This document shows positions 42,037 through 52,039 of a DNA stretch of 64,000 bases, piece by piece; within the stretch, counting starts at the first letter, position 1; each line of letters starts with the position of its first letter. The stretch spans positions 1 through 64,000 of the forward strand of contig CALFSV010000044.1 of NCBI GenBank assembly GCA_937916485.1, in the 5' to 3' direction. A program made the position numbers and the translations under genes. The stretch is from an uncultured Paracoccaceae bacterium (GTDB taxonomy: Bacteria; Pseudomonadota; Alphaproteobacteria; Rhodobacterales; Rhodobacteraceae). The notes under the pieces were generated by a model that saw only the letters and a program-made list of their open reading frames with translations, did not search any database and was not told the origin of the DNA.

Positions 42037-43383
42037 ATGACGGACACTTCGACCAAGCCCGCGGCGGCCATTTCAACGACTGGTTCGACCTCGGGGCCAA
42101 GCTCCGGACCTCTGACGCGGTTCCTGCGCGCGACCGAAATTGACACCCGCCTTCTGGGCATGATGGGTGCCTTGTTGCTGATCTGGCTGGTGTTCCATTT
42201 TTATGGCGTCATCTTCAACGGGTTCGGCGCCTTCCTGACACCGCGCAACCTTTGGAACGTCTCGGTCCAGATGTCGTCCATCGGGATCATGGCGACGGGG
42301 ATGGTGCTCGTCATCGTGACCCGCAATATCGACCTGTCGGTTGGCGCAATCCTGGGCGTGACCGGCATGGTCATGGGGATCCTGCAGGTCGAAATCCTGC
42401 CGCAGTATCTGGGCCTTGGCCATCCGGCGATCTGGGTCATCACCGTCATCGTGGGCATCTGCGTCGGTGGCTGCATCGGCGCCATTCATGGCTGGCTGAT
42501 CGCCTATCGCGGCATTCCATCCTTTATCGTCACCCTGGGCGGCCTGCTTGTCTGGCGCGGCGCGGCCTTTCTGTCGGCCAACGGCAAGACGATTTCCCCG
42601 GTCGATGCGACCTTTACCCTTCTGGGCGGCGGGCCCTACGGCGCGATCGGCGCAGTGGGCAGCTGGACGGTTGGTGTGATCGCCTGCCTTGGTATTCTGG
42701 CAGCGCTCTATGCCGGTCGCCAAAGCCGCAAGCGGCATGACTTTCCTGTTCGTCCGATGTGGGCAGAGATTTTCATGGGTCTTTTGGGCTGTGGCCTTGT
42801 CATTGGCGCTGTCCTTGTCGTGAACGCCTATCCCTGGCCGCGTGGTATCGTGAATAGCTATATCGAGGCCAACGGCATCGTGCTGGCCGAGGGCGAGACG
42901 CTCTTTATCAGCCACGGCTTTGCCTACCCCGTCCTGATCATGCTCACCGTCGCGCTTTTGATGACCCTTCTGGTCAGCCGCACCCGGTTTGGTCGTTATG
43001 TCTTTGCCATTGGAGGTAACCCGGAGGCGGCGGCGCTCGCAGGCATCAACGTGCGCTGGATGACGCTGCGGATCTTTGCGCTGATGGGGGCTTTGGCTGG
43101 CTTGGCGGCAGTCGTCGCCTCGGCCCGTCTGAACTCAGCCACCAACGCTCTGGGGCTTTTGGACGAACTTTATGTCATCGCCGCTGCGGTCGTCGGGGGC
43201 ACCAGTCTGGCGGGGGGCGTCGGCACGATTTACGGGGCGATCCTCGGGGCGCTGGTGATGCAAAGCCTGCGGTCCGGGATGGTGTTGATCGGCTTCGACA
43301 CCGCCGTTCAGCAGATCGTGGTGGGGTCGGTCCTCGTCCTCGCCGTCTATCTCGACAACCTGTATCGCAACAGAGCGAAGTGA
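42037..43383 (+). CDS. xylH: D-xylose ABC transporter permease
   Basis: The 448-residue inner-membrane protein is of the RbsC/XylH branch, with about ten or more hydrophobic helices. ATG 42037 is used; the in-frame TTG four codons earlier is weaker. Features include the cytoplasmic loop [15 protein letters not shown], which contacts the ATPase, and [25 protein letters not shown] near the end. An extra loop of about 50 residues around 225-290 makes it longer than RbsC, as is usual for XylH. Confidence 0.9.
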   Translation: MTDTSTKPAAAISTTGSTSGPSSGPLTRFLRATEIDTRLLGMMGALLLIWLVFHFYGVIFNGFGAFLTPRNLWNVSVQMSSIGIMATGMVLVIVTRNIDLSVGAILGVTGMVMGILQVEILPQYLGLGHPAIWVITVIVGICVGGCIGAIHGWLIAYRGIPSFIVTLGGLLVWRGAAFLSANGKTISPVDATFTLLGGGPYGAIGAVGSWTVGVIACLGILAALYAGRQSRKRHDFPVRPMWAEIFMGLLGCGLVIGAVLVVNAYPWPRGIVNSYIEANGIVLAEGETLFISHGFAYPVLIMLTVALLMTLLVSRTRFGRYVFAIGGNPEAAALAGINVRWMTLRIFALMGALAGLAAVVASARLNSATNALGLLDELYVIAAAVVGGTSLAGGVGTIYGAILGALVMQSLRSGMVLIGFDTAVQQIVVGSVLVLAVYLDNLYRNRAK

Positions 43384-43393
43384 GGGGCAGGGC

Positions 43394-44161
43394 ATGAGCA
43401 CAGAACGCACAGGAACGCCGATGGTCGAGCTGCGCGACATCTCGATCGCCTTCGGGGGGATCAGGGCCGTCGACGGAGTGTCGCTAGACCTTTATCCGGG
43501 CGAGGTCGTGGGCCTGCTTGGTCACAACGGGGCCGGCAAGTCGACGTTGATCAAATGCCTGTCGGGGGCCTATCAGGCCGACCACGGCCAGATCTTCATC
43601 AATGGGCAAGAGGTCACGATCAACAACCCGCGCGACGCGCGCGAATACAATATCGAGACGATCTACCAGACCCTGGCCCTTGCCGATAACCTTGATGCGG
43701 CCTCGAACCTCTTTTTGGGCCGGGAACTGGTGACGGGCGGCGGACTTCTGGACGACGCAAGGATGGAGGCGGAGACCCGCCGCATTCTGGCCCGCCTCAA
43801 CCCCAACTTCAAAAAGTTCAAGGACCCGGTCAGCGCCCTGTCCGGTGGTCAGCGGCAGTCGGTGGCCATTGCGCGGGCGGTCTACTTCAACGCCAAGATC
43901 CTGATCATGGACGAGCCGACGGCCGCCCTTGGTCCGCAGGAAACCCAGATGGTGGCCGAGCTTATTCACGAGCTGAAGCGTGATGGGCTTGGCATCTTTT
44001 TGATCGACCACGATGTGCATGCCGTAAAGCAGCTGTGCGACCGGGCGGCGGTCATGAAGAATGGCCAGCTGGTAGGCGTGGTCAAGGTCGACGAAGTGAC
44101 CGAAGACGACCTTCTGGCGATGATCATCCTTGGAAAGAAGCCAGAACATCTGGCTGCCTGA
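43394..44161 (+). CDS. xylG: D-xylose ABC transporter ATPase, single-domain form
   Basis: The 255-residue ABC ATPase has Walker [10 protein letters not shown], signature LSGGQRQ, Walker B ILIMDEPT and the switch His in DHDVHAV. Enteric XylG/RbsA proteins carry two ATPase domains (about 500 residues); this one carries a single domain, like the FrcA-type ATPases of alphaproteobacteria, and must dimerise. It starts 11 bases after xylH and is followed by xylB after 16 bases. Confidence 0.9.
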   Translation: MSTERTGTPMVELRDISIAFGGIRAVDGVSLDLYPGEVVGLLGHNGAGKSTLIKCLSGAYQADHGQIFINGQEVTINNPRDAREYNIETIYQTLALADNLDAASNLFLGRELVTGGGLLDDARMEAETRRILARLNPNFKKFKDPVSALSGGQRQSVAIARAVYFNAKILIMDEPTAALGPQETQMVAELIHELKRDGLGIFLIDHDVHAVKQLCDRAAVMKNGQLVGVVKVDEVTEDDLLAMIILGKKPEHLAA

Positions 44162-44176
44162 ATAATTGGGGCGAAA

Positions 44177-45607
44177 ATGGCGACCTATATCGGCCTGGAC
44201 CTTGGGACGTCGTCCTTAAAGGCGATTCTGATCGACGAAGATGAGACTGTCCTGGCAGAGCATACCGTGCCCCTGTCGGTGCAGCGTCCCCATGACGGCT
44301 GGTCCGAACAAGACCCGGCCAGCTGGGCCGCTGCGGCGGATGCGGCGCTTGCCGCCCTTGCGGGCAAGGCCGATTGCAGCGCCCTTGCCGGGATCGGACT
44401 GTCGGGCCACATGCATGGTGCGACGCTGCTGGACGCCGAAGACCGGGTGTTGCGGCCCTGCATGCTGTGGAACGATACCCGCAGCGCGGCGCAGGCGGCC
44501 CGGATGGATGCCGATCCTCGCTACCGCGCCATCACCGGCAATATCGTCTTTCCCGGCTTTACCGCACCCAAGGTCGAATGGGTCCGCGAGACTGAGCCGG
44601 AGGTCTTTGAAAAGATCGCCAAAGTCCTGCTGCCAAAGGATTATCTACGCCTGCATCTTACCGGTGGCCATGTGACCGAGATGTCGGATGCGGCGGGGAC
44701 AGCCTGGTTTGACACCGGCGCGCGGGACTGGTCCGACGCCTTGCTGGCCGACTGTCGCCTGTCGCGGGCGCAGATGCCCAGCCTTGTCGAAGGCTCTGCC
44801 GTTTCCGGCAGGCTCCGGGGTGGCTTTGGCCTGCCGCAGGTGCCTGTCGCGGGCGGGGCCGGGGACAATGCGGCGGCAGCCATCGGGGCGGGGGTGGTTC
44901 AGGATGGCACGGCCTTCCTGTCGCTTGGCACCTCGGGCGTGCTTTTCGCGGCCAACGATGGCTACCGGCCCGATCCGGCAACTGCCGTCCACACGTTCTG
45001 CCATGCGGTACCGGGAACATGGCACCAGATGGGTGTGATTCTGGCGGCGACAGACGCGCTTGAGTGGCTGTCCCGCCTGACCGGGCAAACGGCAGCTGAT
45101 CTGACGCGGGACCTCGGGCCCTTTCAGGCACCTGGCCGCACCCTGTTTCTGCCCTATCTTGGCGGAGAGCGGACGCCGCACAACAATGCCGCCATCCGGG
45201 GGCAATTCCTGCATCTGGACCACGCGACCGACGCCAAGGCGGCGACGCGAGCGGTGCTGGAAGGGGTCGCCTATGCCTTTGCCGACAGCCGCGATGCGCT
45301 GGCGGCCACGGGCACGACGATCCGGCAGGCGCTGGCCATCGGGGGCGGGGCGAAATCAGCCTATTGGCTTGAGGTACTGGCCACGACCTTGGGCTTTGCA
45401 TTGGATGTGCCGCGGGCGGGCGACTTTGGCGCGGCCCTTGGCGCGGCGCGTCTGGGGCGCATGGCCGCAACCGGGGCAGGGGCAGAGATCGCCACTACCC
45501 CACCCATCGAGCGCACTGTCACACCGGATGCCGGACTGACCGCGGCCTTTGCCGAGGGCCACGCCCGCTACCGGGACAGCTATCAGGCCCTGAAGGGCCT
45601 ACACTAG
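44177..45607 (+). CDS. xylB: Xylulokinase
   Basis: The 476-residue FGGY-family kinase begins GLDLGTSSLKA (phosphate-1 motif, Asp at 8). It has the substrate motif SGHMHGATLLD, the GGAGDNAAAAIG segment with the catalytic Asp, and the ATP site AIGGGAKSAYW. It phosphorylates D-xylulose made by XylA. The length is normal. It lies between the ABC ATPase and xylose isomerase genes in the expected operon. Confidence 0.92.
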   Translation: MATYIGLDLGTSSLKAILIDEDETVLAEHTVPLSVQRPHDGWSEQDPASWAAAADAALAALAGKADCSALAGIGLSGHMHGATLLDAEDRVLRPCMLWNDTRSAAQAARMDADPRYRAITGNIVFPGFTAPKVEWVRETEPEVFEKIAKVLLPKDYLRLHLTGGHVTEMSDAAGTAWFDTGARDWSDALLADCRLSRAQMPSLVEGSAVSGRLRGGFGLPQVPVAGGAGDNAAAAIGAGVVQDGTAFLSLGTSGVLFAANDGYRPDPATAVHTFCHAVPGTWHQMGVILAATDALEWLSRLTGQTAADLTRDLGPFQAPGRTLFLPYLGGERTPHNNAAIRGQFLHLDHATDAKAATRAVLEGVAYAFADSRDALAATGTTIRQALAIGGGAKSAYWLEVLATTLGFALDVPRAGDFGAALGAARLGRMAATGAGAEIATTPPIERTVTPDAGLTAAFAEGHARYRDSYQALKGLH

Positions 45608-45622
45608 AAAGGGATTGAGGAC

Positions 45623-46915
45623 ATGACAGACTTTTTTGGGGGCATTCAGCCCGTCGTCTATGAGGGGCCGGACGCCCAAAGTGACTTTGCCTTTCGCCAC
45701 TACAATCCCGACGAAATGGTCATGGGCAAGCGGATGGCGGACCATCTGCGCTTTGCCATCGCCTATTGGCACTCCTTTGCGTGGCAGGGGGGCGACCCCT
45801 TTGGCGGGCAGACTTTTGAACGGCCCTGGTTTGGCGACACGATGGACCTTGCCCGGCTGAAGGCCGATGTGGCGTTCGAGATGTTCACCATCCTGGGTGC
45901 GCCCTACTTTTGCTTTCACGATGCGGACGTCCGCCCGGAAGGGGCTGATTTTGCAGAGAATACCCGTAATCTGCGCGGCATCACCGATTATTTCCAGGGC
46001 AAGATGGAAGAGACCGGGGTCAAGCTGCTTTGGGGCACGGCGAACCTGTTTTCGCACCGGCGCTATATGTCGGGGGCGGCCACCAACCCCGACCCGGAGG
46101 TCTTTGCCTTTGCTGCGGCCACCATCAAGACCTGCATGGATGCCACACACCAGCTGGGTGGCGAAAACTATGTGCTGTGGGGCGGGCGTGAAGGCTACGA
46201 GACACTGCTGAACACCGACATGGGCCGCGAACGCCAGCAGGCTGGCCGGATGTTGCAGATGGTTGTCGATTACAAGCACAAGATCGGCTTTGACGGGACC
46301 ATCCTGATCGAGCCCAAGCCGCAGGAACCGACCAAGCACCAATACGACTATGATGTCGCGACCGTCTATGGGTTCCTCAAGGATTTCGGCCTTGAGGGTG
46401 AGGTCAAGGTCAACATCGAACAGGGCCATGCCATTCTGGCGGGGCATTCGTTCGAACATGAGCTGGCGCTGGCGCGGGAGCTGGGGATTTTCGGTTCGAT
46501 CGACATGAACCGTAATGATTACCAATCCGGCTGGGACACCGACCAGTTCCCCAACAATGTGCCCGAAATGGCGCTGGCCTATTACGAGGTTCTGCGGGCA
46601 GGCGGGTTCAAGACCGGGGGCACCAACTTTGACGCCAAGCTGCGGCGCCAGTCGCTGGACCCGGAGGACCTGATCCTGGCCCATGTCGGTGGCATGGATG
46701 CCTGTGCGGCGGGATTGAAGGCGGCAGCGGCGATGCTGGAGGACGGCAAGCTCGAAGAAGCGCGCGCGGCGCGCTATGCCGGTTGGGAGACCTCGGGCTA
46801 CCTCGACAGTGATCTTGCCGCGCTGACGGCCGAGGTCGAGGCAAAGGGCATCAATCCCGCGCCCCGGTCCGGCCGGCAGGAGCGGTTGGAGAACCTCGTT
46901 AACCGCTATCTCTGA
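45623..46915 (+). CDS. xylA: Xylose isomerase
   Basis: The 430-residue class II xylose isomerase has the catalytic His in [11 protein letters not shown] and the metal ligands in [18 protein letters not shown] and [18 protein letters not shown], with [13 protein letters not shown] follows GGGATTGAGGAC. It converts D-xylose to D-xylulose as the first catabolic step. It is the last gene of xylFHGBA, and a hairpin repeat lies right after its stop. Confidence 0.94.
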   Translation: MTDFFGGIQPVVYEGPDAQSDFAFRHYNPDEMVMGKRMADHLRFAIAYWHSFAWQGGDPFGGQTFERPWFGDTMDLARLKADVAFEMFTILGAPYFCFHDADVRPEGADFAENTRNLRGITDYFQGKMEETGVKLLWGTANLFSHRRYMSGAATNPDPEVFAFAAATIKTCMDATHQLGGENYVLWGGREGYETLLNTDMGRERQQAGRMLQMVVDYKHKIGFDGTILIEPKPQEPTKHQYDYDVATVYGFLKDFGLEGEVKVNIEQGHAILAGHSFEHELALARELGIFGSIDMNRNDYQSGWDTDQFPNNVPEMALAYYEVLRAGGFKTGGTNFDAKLRRQSLDPEDLILAHVGGMDACAAGLKAAAAMLEDGKLEEARAARYAGWETSGYLDSDLAALTAEVEAKGINPAPRSGRQERLENLVNRYL

Positions 46916-46924
46916 AGCGTCGGT

Positions 46925-46963
46925 GCGGGCCCCTTTGGGGGTCCGCCTCCGGCGGGAGTATTT
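46925..46963. repeat. GC hairpin with GGGAGTATTT tail, copy four of the intergenic repeat
   Basis: The stem GCGGGCCCC (46925-46933) pairs with GGGGGTCCGC (46937-46946) with one extra G and is followed by CTCCGGCGGGAGTATTT. It lies ten bases after the xylA stop, between convergent genes, and likely serves as the xylose-operon terminator. Confidence 0.75.
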
Positions 46964-47011
46964 GAGACAAAGCGAAGGGCCCGGAGGCCATTTAGCGGCT
47001 GGTGGCGCGGA

Positions 47012-49159
47012 TCAGGGGCCGTTCTTGGCCTCGCGCTGCAGTTCGCTGGTGAGGTTCGGGTTGTAGAACATGGTGGCGGACCTGTCCGGCAAAGCGTTTC
47101 TTTCCTTGAGCCATTGCAGAATGTCCTGTCCTGACATGGGATGGGCGCAGAGGTAGCCCTGGATCGCGGTGCAGCCAAGCGCCCGTAGGACGTCCCGCTC
47201 GGCGGTGGTTTCCACGCCTTCGGCCAGCACCTCTAGCCCGAAGCGGCCGGCCAGGTCGATCACCGCCTCTGCGATGACCCTGGAGTCTTCGTCCTGGTCG
47301 ATGTCGCGCACGAGGGACTGATCCATCTTGATCCGTTGTACGGGGAAGCGCCGTAGCGAGCCGATGGCGCTGTGACCGGTGCCAAAGTCGTCCAGTTCAA
47401 TTGCGAAGCCAGAATTGGCGAGCTTATGAATGGTTTCGCCGGCCTGTGCGGCCCTTTCGTCGAGAAGGGTGGTTTCCAGGATCTCGAACCTGAGGTGGGC
47501 GGGGCTGAGGCCAAAAGCCTCGACCTGCCGGACGATCCTTGGGTGCAGGGTCGCATCGGCCAGTTGGGCGCTGGAAATGTTCAGGCTGACCTTTGGCGCG
47601 TCGACACCGGCGCCGACGAGTGTCCGGATGAACCCGAGGCTTTGCGTCAGGACGGTGGCATCGATGTCGGGGATCAACCCGGCCTCTTCTGCTGCCGGAA
47701 GGAAGGTGGCGGCGTTTAGAAGCCCGCGATCGGGGTGTTGCCACCGGGCCAGTGCCTCGAACCCCAGGACGCGGGACCCGTCAATGCTGAGCTGTGGCTG
47801 GAAATACGGGATGATCTGCCCTGCGTTCAGGGCCGCCCGGATCTGTTGTGCCAGCAAGGCGTTCGAAACCGTGCCGTGCCGCATGTTGGCGCAAAACAGT
47901 TCCGAGCGGTTTCGTCCCCCCCGCTTTCCCAGGTTCAGCGCAATGTCAGCGTCCGAGACGGTCTGTTCGAAACTATGTGCAGACCCCAGATCCCAGGTGG
48001 CCACCCCGACGCTGGCGCCGACAAGGCACTGCCTGCCCCGGTAGAGGATCGGGCGGGCAATGTCGTGTCGGATCCAGTCTGCGATCGAGATGAGTTGTTC
48101 ATCCGTCAGCCTTGTTTGCATCAGAACGAGGAACTCGTCACCGCCGATCCGGGCGACGACATCGCGGTGGCGGACATGCATGCGCAGCCGGTCCCCCACC
48201 TTAGACAGAACATGGTCGCCGGCATCGTGCCCAAGCGCATCGTTGATCGACTTGAACCGGTCGAGATCGAGGTGCAGCACGGCCAGCCTTTCCTGTGCTG
48301 TCAATTCGGCTGCGGCGGCGGCAAGAAAGCTCGAGACGCCCCGCCGGTTCAGAAGGCCGGTCAGGACGTCGGTCTCGGCGGCCATCTCAAGCTGGTGCTG
48401 CTTGCGTTTTATGTCGGTGATATCGACCCGGATACCGACCCGTACGCCATCGGGTGTCCGACGTTCCACGATCCGCAGCCAGCGCCCATCGGTCAGGAGT
48501 TGTTCGACCGTCGCACTTTGATCCAGGTGGCGGGCCGTCCGCTCCTGCAACCAGGCCTCTTCCCGACCGACGGCCTCTGCGTATTGGCCGTTTTCAAGGC
48601 CGTAGCGCAGAATATCCTCAAACCTTGCGCCGGGGATCATGGCGGGGGCACTGAGGGCGTAAATCTCGCGGTAGCGGCTGTTGCAGACGATGAGCCGATC
48701 GTCCTTGTCATAGTGGACAAAGCCGTCGGGCAAGGTTTCGACCGCGTCGATCAGCGTATTTGCAGCGTTGCGGGCGGCCCGTCGGGCTGATTGCAAGGCC
48801 GTGGCATCGACCCCCTGTGCCAGGACGACCGAAGGGGGGCCGGGGTCGAGAGACAGCCCAAGCTCTGCCTCGTAGGCGGTGCCGTCCTTGCGACGGTAGG
48901 TCAGCGTCAGGGGAACCGAGGCGACCTGCCCCAGGATCAGCGGAGCCAGCCGATCCTGCAGATCGCGGATGTCATGATCTGGACAGATGTCGGCAAGGGT
49001 CAGCCTGGCCAGTTCACCAGCGTCATATTGCAGGTTGGTGCGCGAGTGCCGGTTGGTGAGAACAATCCGAAGGGTGTCCGCATCGAAGGCCATCGCCTCA
49101 CCGGGTGAGGTTTCAAAGGCGTGTTGCAGCAAGAAGCTGGAGATCGTTGGGTCTGACAT
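47012..49159 (-). CDS. PAS-GGDEF-EAL cyclic-di-GMP signalling protein
   Basis: ATG 49159 gives 715 residues. Two PAS-like regions (about 5-110 and 125-260, the latter with LPDGFVHYDKDDRL) precede a GGDEF domain with intact RIGGDEF and an EAL domain with intact FEALARW, the acidic segment EILETTLL and ELDDFGTGHS. Both active sites look competent, so it could make or break c-di-GMP; such tandem proteins usually favour one activity. No membrane helices are seen, so it is cytoplasmic. It is a single gene. Confidence 0.9.
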   Translation of the reverse strand: MSDPTISSFLLQHAFETSPGEAMAFDADTLRIVLTNRHSRTNLQYDAGELARLTLADICPDHDIRDLQDRLAPLILGQVASVPLTLTYRRKDGTAYEAELGLSLDPGPPSVVLAQGVDATALQSARRAARNAANTLIDAVETLPDGFVHYDKDDRLIVCNSRYREIYALSAPAMIPGARFEDILRYGLENGQYAEAVGREEAWLQERTARHLDQSATVEQLLTDGRWLRIVERRTPDGVRVGIRVDITDIKRKQHQLEMAAETDVLTGLLNRRGVSSFLAAAAAELTAQERLAVLHLDLDRFKSINDALGHDAGDHVLSKVGDRLRMHVRHRDVVARIGGDEFLVLMQTRLTDEQLISIADWIRHDIARPILYRGRQCLVGASVGVATWDLGSAHSFEQTVSDADIALNLGKRGGRNRSELFCANMRHGTVSNALLAQQIRAALNAGQIIPYFQPQLSIDGSRVLGFEALARWQHPDRGLLNAATFLPAAEEAGLIPDIDATVLTQSLGFIRTLVGAGVDAPKVSLNISSAQLADATLHPRIVRQVEAFGLSPAHLRFEILETTLLDERAAQAGETIHKLANSGFAIELDDFGTGHSAIGSLRRFPVQRIKMDQSLVRDIDQDEDSRVIAEAVIDLAGRFGLEVLAEGVETTAERDVLRALGCTAIQGYLCAHPMSGQDILQWLKERNALPDRSATMFYNPNLTSELQREAKNGP

Positions 49160-49367
49160 ACATGGTCCAGGCTGGGCCAAATGACCCGAGTGAGTGGCCT
49201 GATGATGATGCCGTCGCGGTCTTTATCAACGGGTAAAGAGTATCGGTAAAGGACCGGTGCCGGGGGCTGTAAATCTGTAGCCTTTTAGGAAGTGCCTCTA
49301 CCCAAAGTTGTTTCGGACGGGGCCGCTGCGGCCGCCCCTATCTGATCCGTGTGTCTAGGTGCCGTTG

Positions 49368-49886
49368 TCAGATGCCTTCATCCTGGAAAAAGCCGTAGCG
49401 CCCGCCGTGAAACACCAAAGGCTCGGCCCCACTGTGATGTGCCCGTATCACCCGTCCCACGACGATCACATGGTCGCCGGCGTCGTGGGTTGCCTCGAGA
49501 TTACATTCAAAACACGCCGCAACCCCGTTGATCAGGGGCACGCCCTGTGGGCTTGTCACCCAGTCAAGATCATTGAAGGCGGTCTTGGACCGGGTAAACG
49601 CCTCGCAAATGGCCTTTTGGCTTTGGTCGAGGATATGGATCGCGAAACGCGGCGCGTGGGCGAAATGCACAAAGCGGTGCGAGGCTTTGGCGGGTGACCA
49701 CAGCACTAGCGGCGGGTCAAGGGACACGCTGGCAAAGCTGTTGGCGGTGATCCCGACCGGGCCTTCGGGCGTATCGGTGGTCACGACCGTGACCCCGGTG
49801 GCAAAGGCCCCCAGCGCGTTGCGGAACGCCCGGGCGTCGTCCTGCGGCGAAAACTGTGTTCCGGGGGCGATCGAAATCTCGTCCAT
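49368..49886 (-). CDS. Flavin reductase (HpaC/SmoA-like), NAD(P)H:FMN
   Basis: The 172-residue flavin-reductase-like split-barrel protein has FATGVTVVTT, GITANSFASVSLDPPLV and FECNLEATHDAGDHVIVVGRV, typical of the small component of two-component flavin monooxygenases. It overlaps the aldo-keto reductase stop by one base and is the third gene after the SsuD-like monooxygenase, so it should supply that enzyme with reduced FMN. In the sulfoquinovose monooxygenase pathway the equivalent protein is SmoA. Confidence 0.86.
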   Translation of the reverse strand: MDEISIAPGTQFSPQDDARAFRNALGAFATGVTVVTTDTPEGPVGITANSFASVSLDPPLVLWSPAKASHRFVHFAHAPRFAIHILDQSQKAICEAFTRSKTAFNDLDWVTSPQGVPLINGVAACFECNLEATHDAGDHVIVVGRVIRAHHSGAEPLVFHGGRYGFFQDEGI

Positions 49887-50782
49887 TAGGCGACCTCATG
49901 GCCAAGTGCGGCCTCGTAAAGGGTGAACCACGTTTGCCGGTCCATCGCGACCTTGAGCGCGTCTGACAAAGTGGCGATCCGGCTTAGGGTGTTGGTGCCC
50001 ATGACCGGAAGAATGCCTGCAGGATGGGCCAAGAGCCATGCCACCGCTACCGCTGCCGCGTCGACATCGTGCAGCTGTGCGATCTCGCGCAGCTTCTGTG
50101 TCACACCAGGGCGGCTTTCGGCCATCAGATGGCCGCCGCCAAGCGGGGACCATGCCATGATCGGCTTGGCCTGTTCATGCAGGAAGGCGACGTCCCCGTT
50201 GGTGAAGGGGTCAAGGGCGGTCAGGCTGAGTTCGATCTGGTTGGTGGCAAGAGGTGTTTCCATGCGCGATTGCAGCAGCTTCCAGTCCCAGGGGCGAAAG
50301 TTGGACACGCCAACCGCGCCGACCTTGCCGCTTTGGACCAGATCATCAAGAGTGCGGCCCGTCTCTTCGGGGCGCATCAAGGGATCGGGGCGGTGGATCA
50401 GCAAAAGGTCGATCTGGTCGATGGCCATCAGCGACAGCGATGTATCGACCGAGGATTCGATATGGGCGCGCGAGGTGTCATAGTGCTTGACCCGTGCGCC
50501 CGCGTGGCGTCCTGCATCCACCACGATGTCGCATTTCGTTACGATCTCGACCTGCGACTTGAGTGCGGGGGCGGCCCGGAAAGCGGCGCCGAGGATCTCT
50601 TCGGCCATGTAGCCGCCGTAGATGTCGGCCTGATCGAGCGTCGTGATGCCCTGGGCCAGGCAGCTTTCGACCTTGGCCTGAACATGGGCGGCAGAGGTGT
50701 CGGGGTCGTCGCCCAGCCGCCACATGCCATAGACGATGCGGGACAGATCAACGCCGCCGCCCAGTGTTACACGTTCCATCAT
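49886..50782 (-). CDS. Aldo-keto reductase, YdhF/SmoB-like
   Basis: The 298-residue TIM-barrel reductase has the catalytic tetrad visible: D50 and Y55 in DQADIYGG, K83 in VTKCD and the His in LLLIHRPDPL. The LIHRPDPL and ATNQIELS blocks place it in the YdhF branch. It overlaps the monooxygenase stop (TGATG). In the Agrobacterium sulfo-SMO pathway the matching enzyme SmoB reduces 6-oxo-glucose to glucose with NADPH. That role is inferred from context here. Confidence 0.82.
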   Translation of the reverse strand: MMERVTLGGGVDLSRIVYGMWRLGDDPDTSAAHVQAKVESCLAQGITTLDQADIYGGYMAEEILGAAFRAAPALKSQVEIVTKCDIVVDAGRHAGARVKHYDTSRAHIESSVDTSLSLMAIDQIDLLLIHRPDPLMRPEETGRTLDDLVQSGKVGAVGVSNFRPWDWKLLQSRMETPLATNQIELSLTALDPFTNGDVAFLHEQAKPIMAWSPLGGGHLMAESRPGVTQKLREIAQLHDVDAAAVAVAWLLAHPAGILPVMGTNTLSRIATLSDALKVAMDRQTWFTLYEAALGHEVA

Positions 50783-51939
50783 CAGCGGCGGTCTCCTGTG
50801 CCCAGAGGGGTCTGGGGTGTTGTCGCGGGCACGCGCCCGTATGCATGGGGAAGCGAGCAGGTCTTGAGTTCGGGCATTACCCGGGTTCCGAAATGGACAG
50901 CTTCGTCGATATGCGGATAGCCAGAAAAGATGAAGGCCCGGATGCCCATCTTGCGGTAGGCCTCTATCTCGGACAAGACCTGATCGGTCGACCCGACAAG
51001 GGCCGCCCCGCAGCCCGACCGGGCCCGTCCGATCCCGGTCCATAGGTGCGGCTCCACATAGCCGAACTTGTCCGCCAGCTCCCGCGCCTTGGCCTGATGG
51101 GCGACGCCAAGCGAGATGGAATCATGTGCCCTGTCGCGGATCATCTTGCCGCAGTCGTCATCCAGTTTGCTGACCAGATGTTCGGCGTATTCCCGTGCCT
51201 CGGCCTCGGTGTCGCGCACGATCATATGGACCCGCAGACCATAGTCGAGGGTTCGGCCGTGCGCCTCGGCCCTTGCGTGCACATCGCGCATGCGCTGGGC
51301 GATCTGTTCCTTGGGTTCGGGCCACATCAGGTAGACGTCGCATTGCGCCCCGCAAAGCTCGAGCGCGGGTGGGGAATAGCCGCCAAAGTAGAGCAGGGGC
51401 CCGCCGTTGTGCTGGTAGGGGCGGGCCGGGTCGGTGGAAAGGCCGTGAAACTGGTAGACCTCGCCATCGAAATCGACGGTGTCGCGGGTCCAGCACTGGC
51501 GCAGGATCTCGACCACCTCATGCGACCGCTTGTAGCGAAAGGCGCTGTCGGCCACTTCGCCCGGAAAATCCGAGGAGATGACGTTGAGCGTCAGCCGCCC
51601 TTGCAACATATGGTCGAGCGTGGCGACCGTGCGGGCCAGCATGATGGGCTGCATCTCACCGCAGCGGATCGCGGCGAGAAAGTTGATGTCGGTTGTCAGC
51701 TGGCTCATCGCGGCGACGAAGGACAGGGTGTCCTGACCGACCTGATAGGACGACGGCGCCAGCACATTGCGAAAGCCTTGCGCCTCGGCCGTCTGGACGA
51801 TGTCGCGGCAATGGGCAAAGGACGATCGCAGGTCGCCGTCCGGCACCCCTAGAAAGGCGTAATCGTCTGAACACAGGGCGGAAAACCACGACACTTCCAG
51901 GGCGTCCAGGTCGGCGCTTGTTACCGGTACGACAGTCAT
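50782..51939 (-). CDS. Luciferase-like FMNH2-dependent monooxygenase, SsuD/SmoC-like
   Basis: ATG 51939, behind GGGAGGG, gives 385 residues, close to SsuD (about 380). Luciferase-fold blocks include FLAAIRCGEMQPIMLARTVATLD, the LTLNVISSDFPGE segment and YFGGYSPPALELC. The C-terminal segment near GIRAFIFSGYPH matches the alkanesulfonate monooxygenase pattern. The operon order monooxygenase, aldo-keto reductase, flavin reductase equals smoC, smoB, smoA. The expected reaction is oxidative loss of sulfite from a sulfonate, most likely sulfoquinovose. Confidence 0.82.
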   Translation of the reverse strand: MTVVPVTSADLDALEVSWFSALCSDDYAFLGVPDGDLRSSFAHCRDIVQTAEAQGFRNVLAPSSYQVGQDTLSFVAAMSQLTTDINFLAAIRCGEMQPIMLARTVATLDHMLQGRLTLNVISSDFPGEVADSAFRYKRSHEVVEILRQCWTRDTVDFDGEVYQFHGLSTDPARPYQHNGGPLLYFGGYSPPALELCGAQCDVYLMWPEPKEQIAQRMRDVHARAEAHGRTLDYGLRVHMIVRDTEAEAREYAEHLVSKLDDDCGKMIRDRAHDSISLGVAHQAKARELADKFGYVEPHLWTGIGRARSGCGAALVGSTDQVLSEIEAYRKMGIRAFIFSGYPHIDEAVHFGTRVMPELKTCSLPHAYGRVPATTPQTPLGTGDRR

Positions 51940-52000
51940 GAAGCCCTCCCACAGGATCGCATTTATTGGACTTGCGTAGCACCTCGGCATGTGTGCATCA

Positions 52001-52009
52001 ATACTGTAT
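52001..52009. promoter_or_regulatory. Candidate operator in the smo-like divergent gap
   Basis: ATACTGTAT is a short palindrome flanked by direct copies of ATCAAT, in the 100-base gap between the monooxygenase and gntR starts. HutC-type regulators bind similar short AT-rich palindromes. Confidence 0.35.
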
Positions 52010-52039
52010 CAATTGCGGGGCACATCGAGGGGAACGGCG

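Noticed and set aside
51989..52039. ATG start 17 codons upstream for the HutC-type regulator
   Set aside because: It has no ribosome site, and it would place the ATACTGTAT palindrome inside the gene. GTG 52040 has GAGGGG at good spacing.
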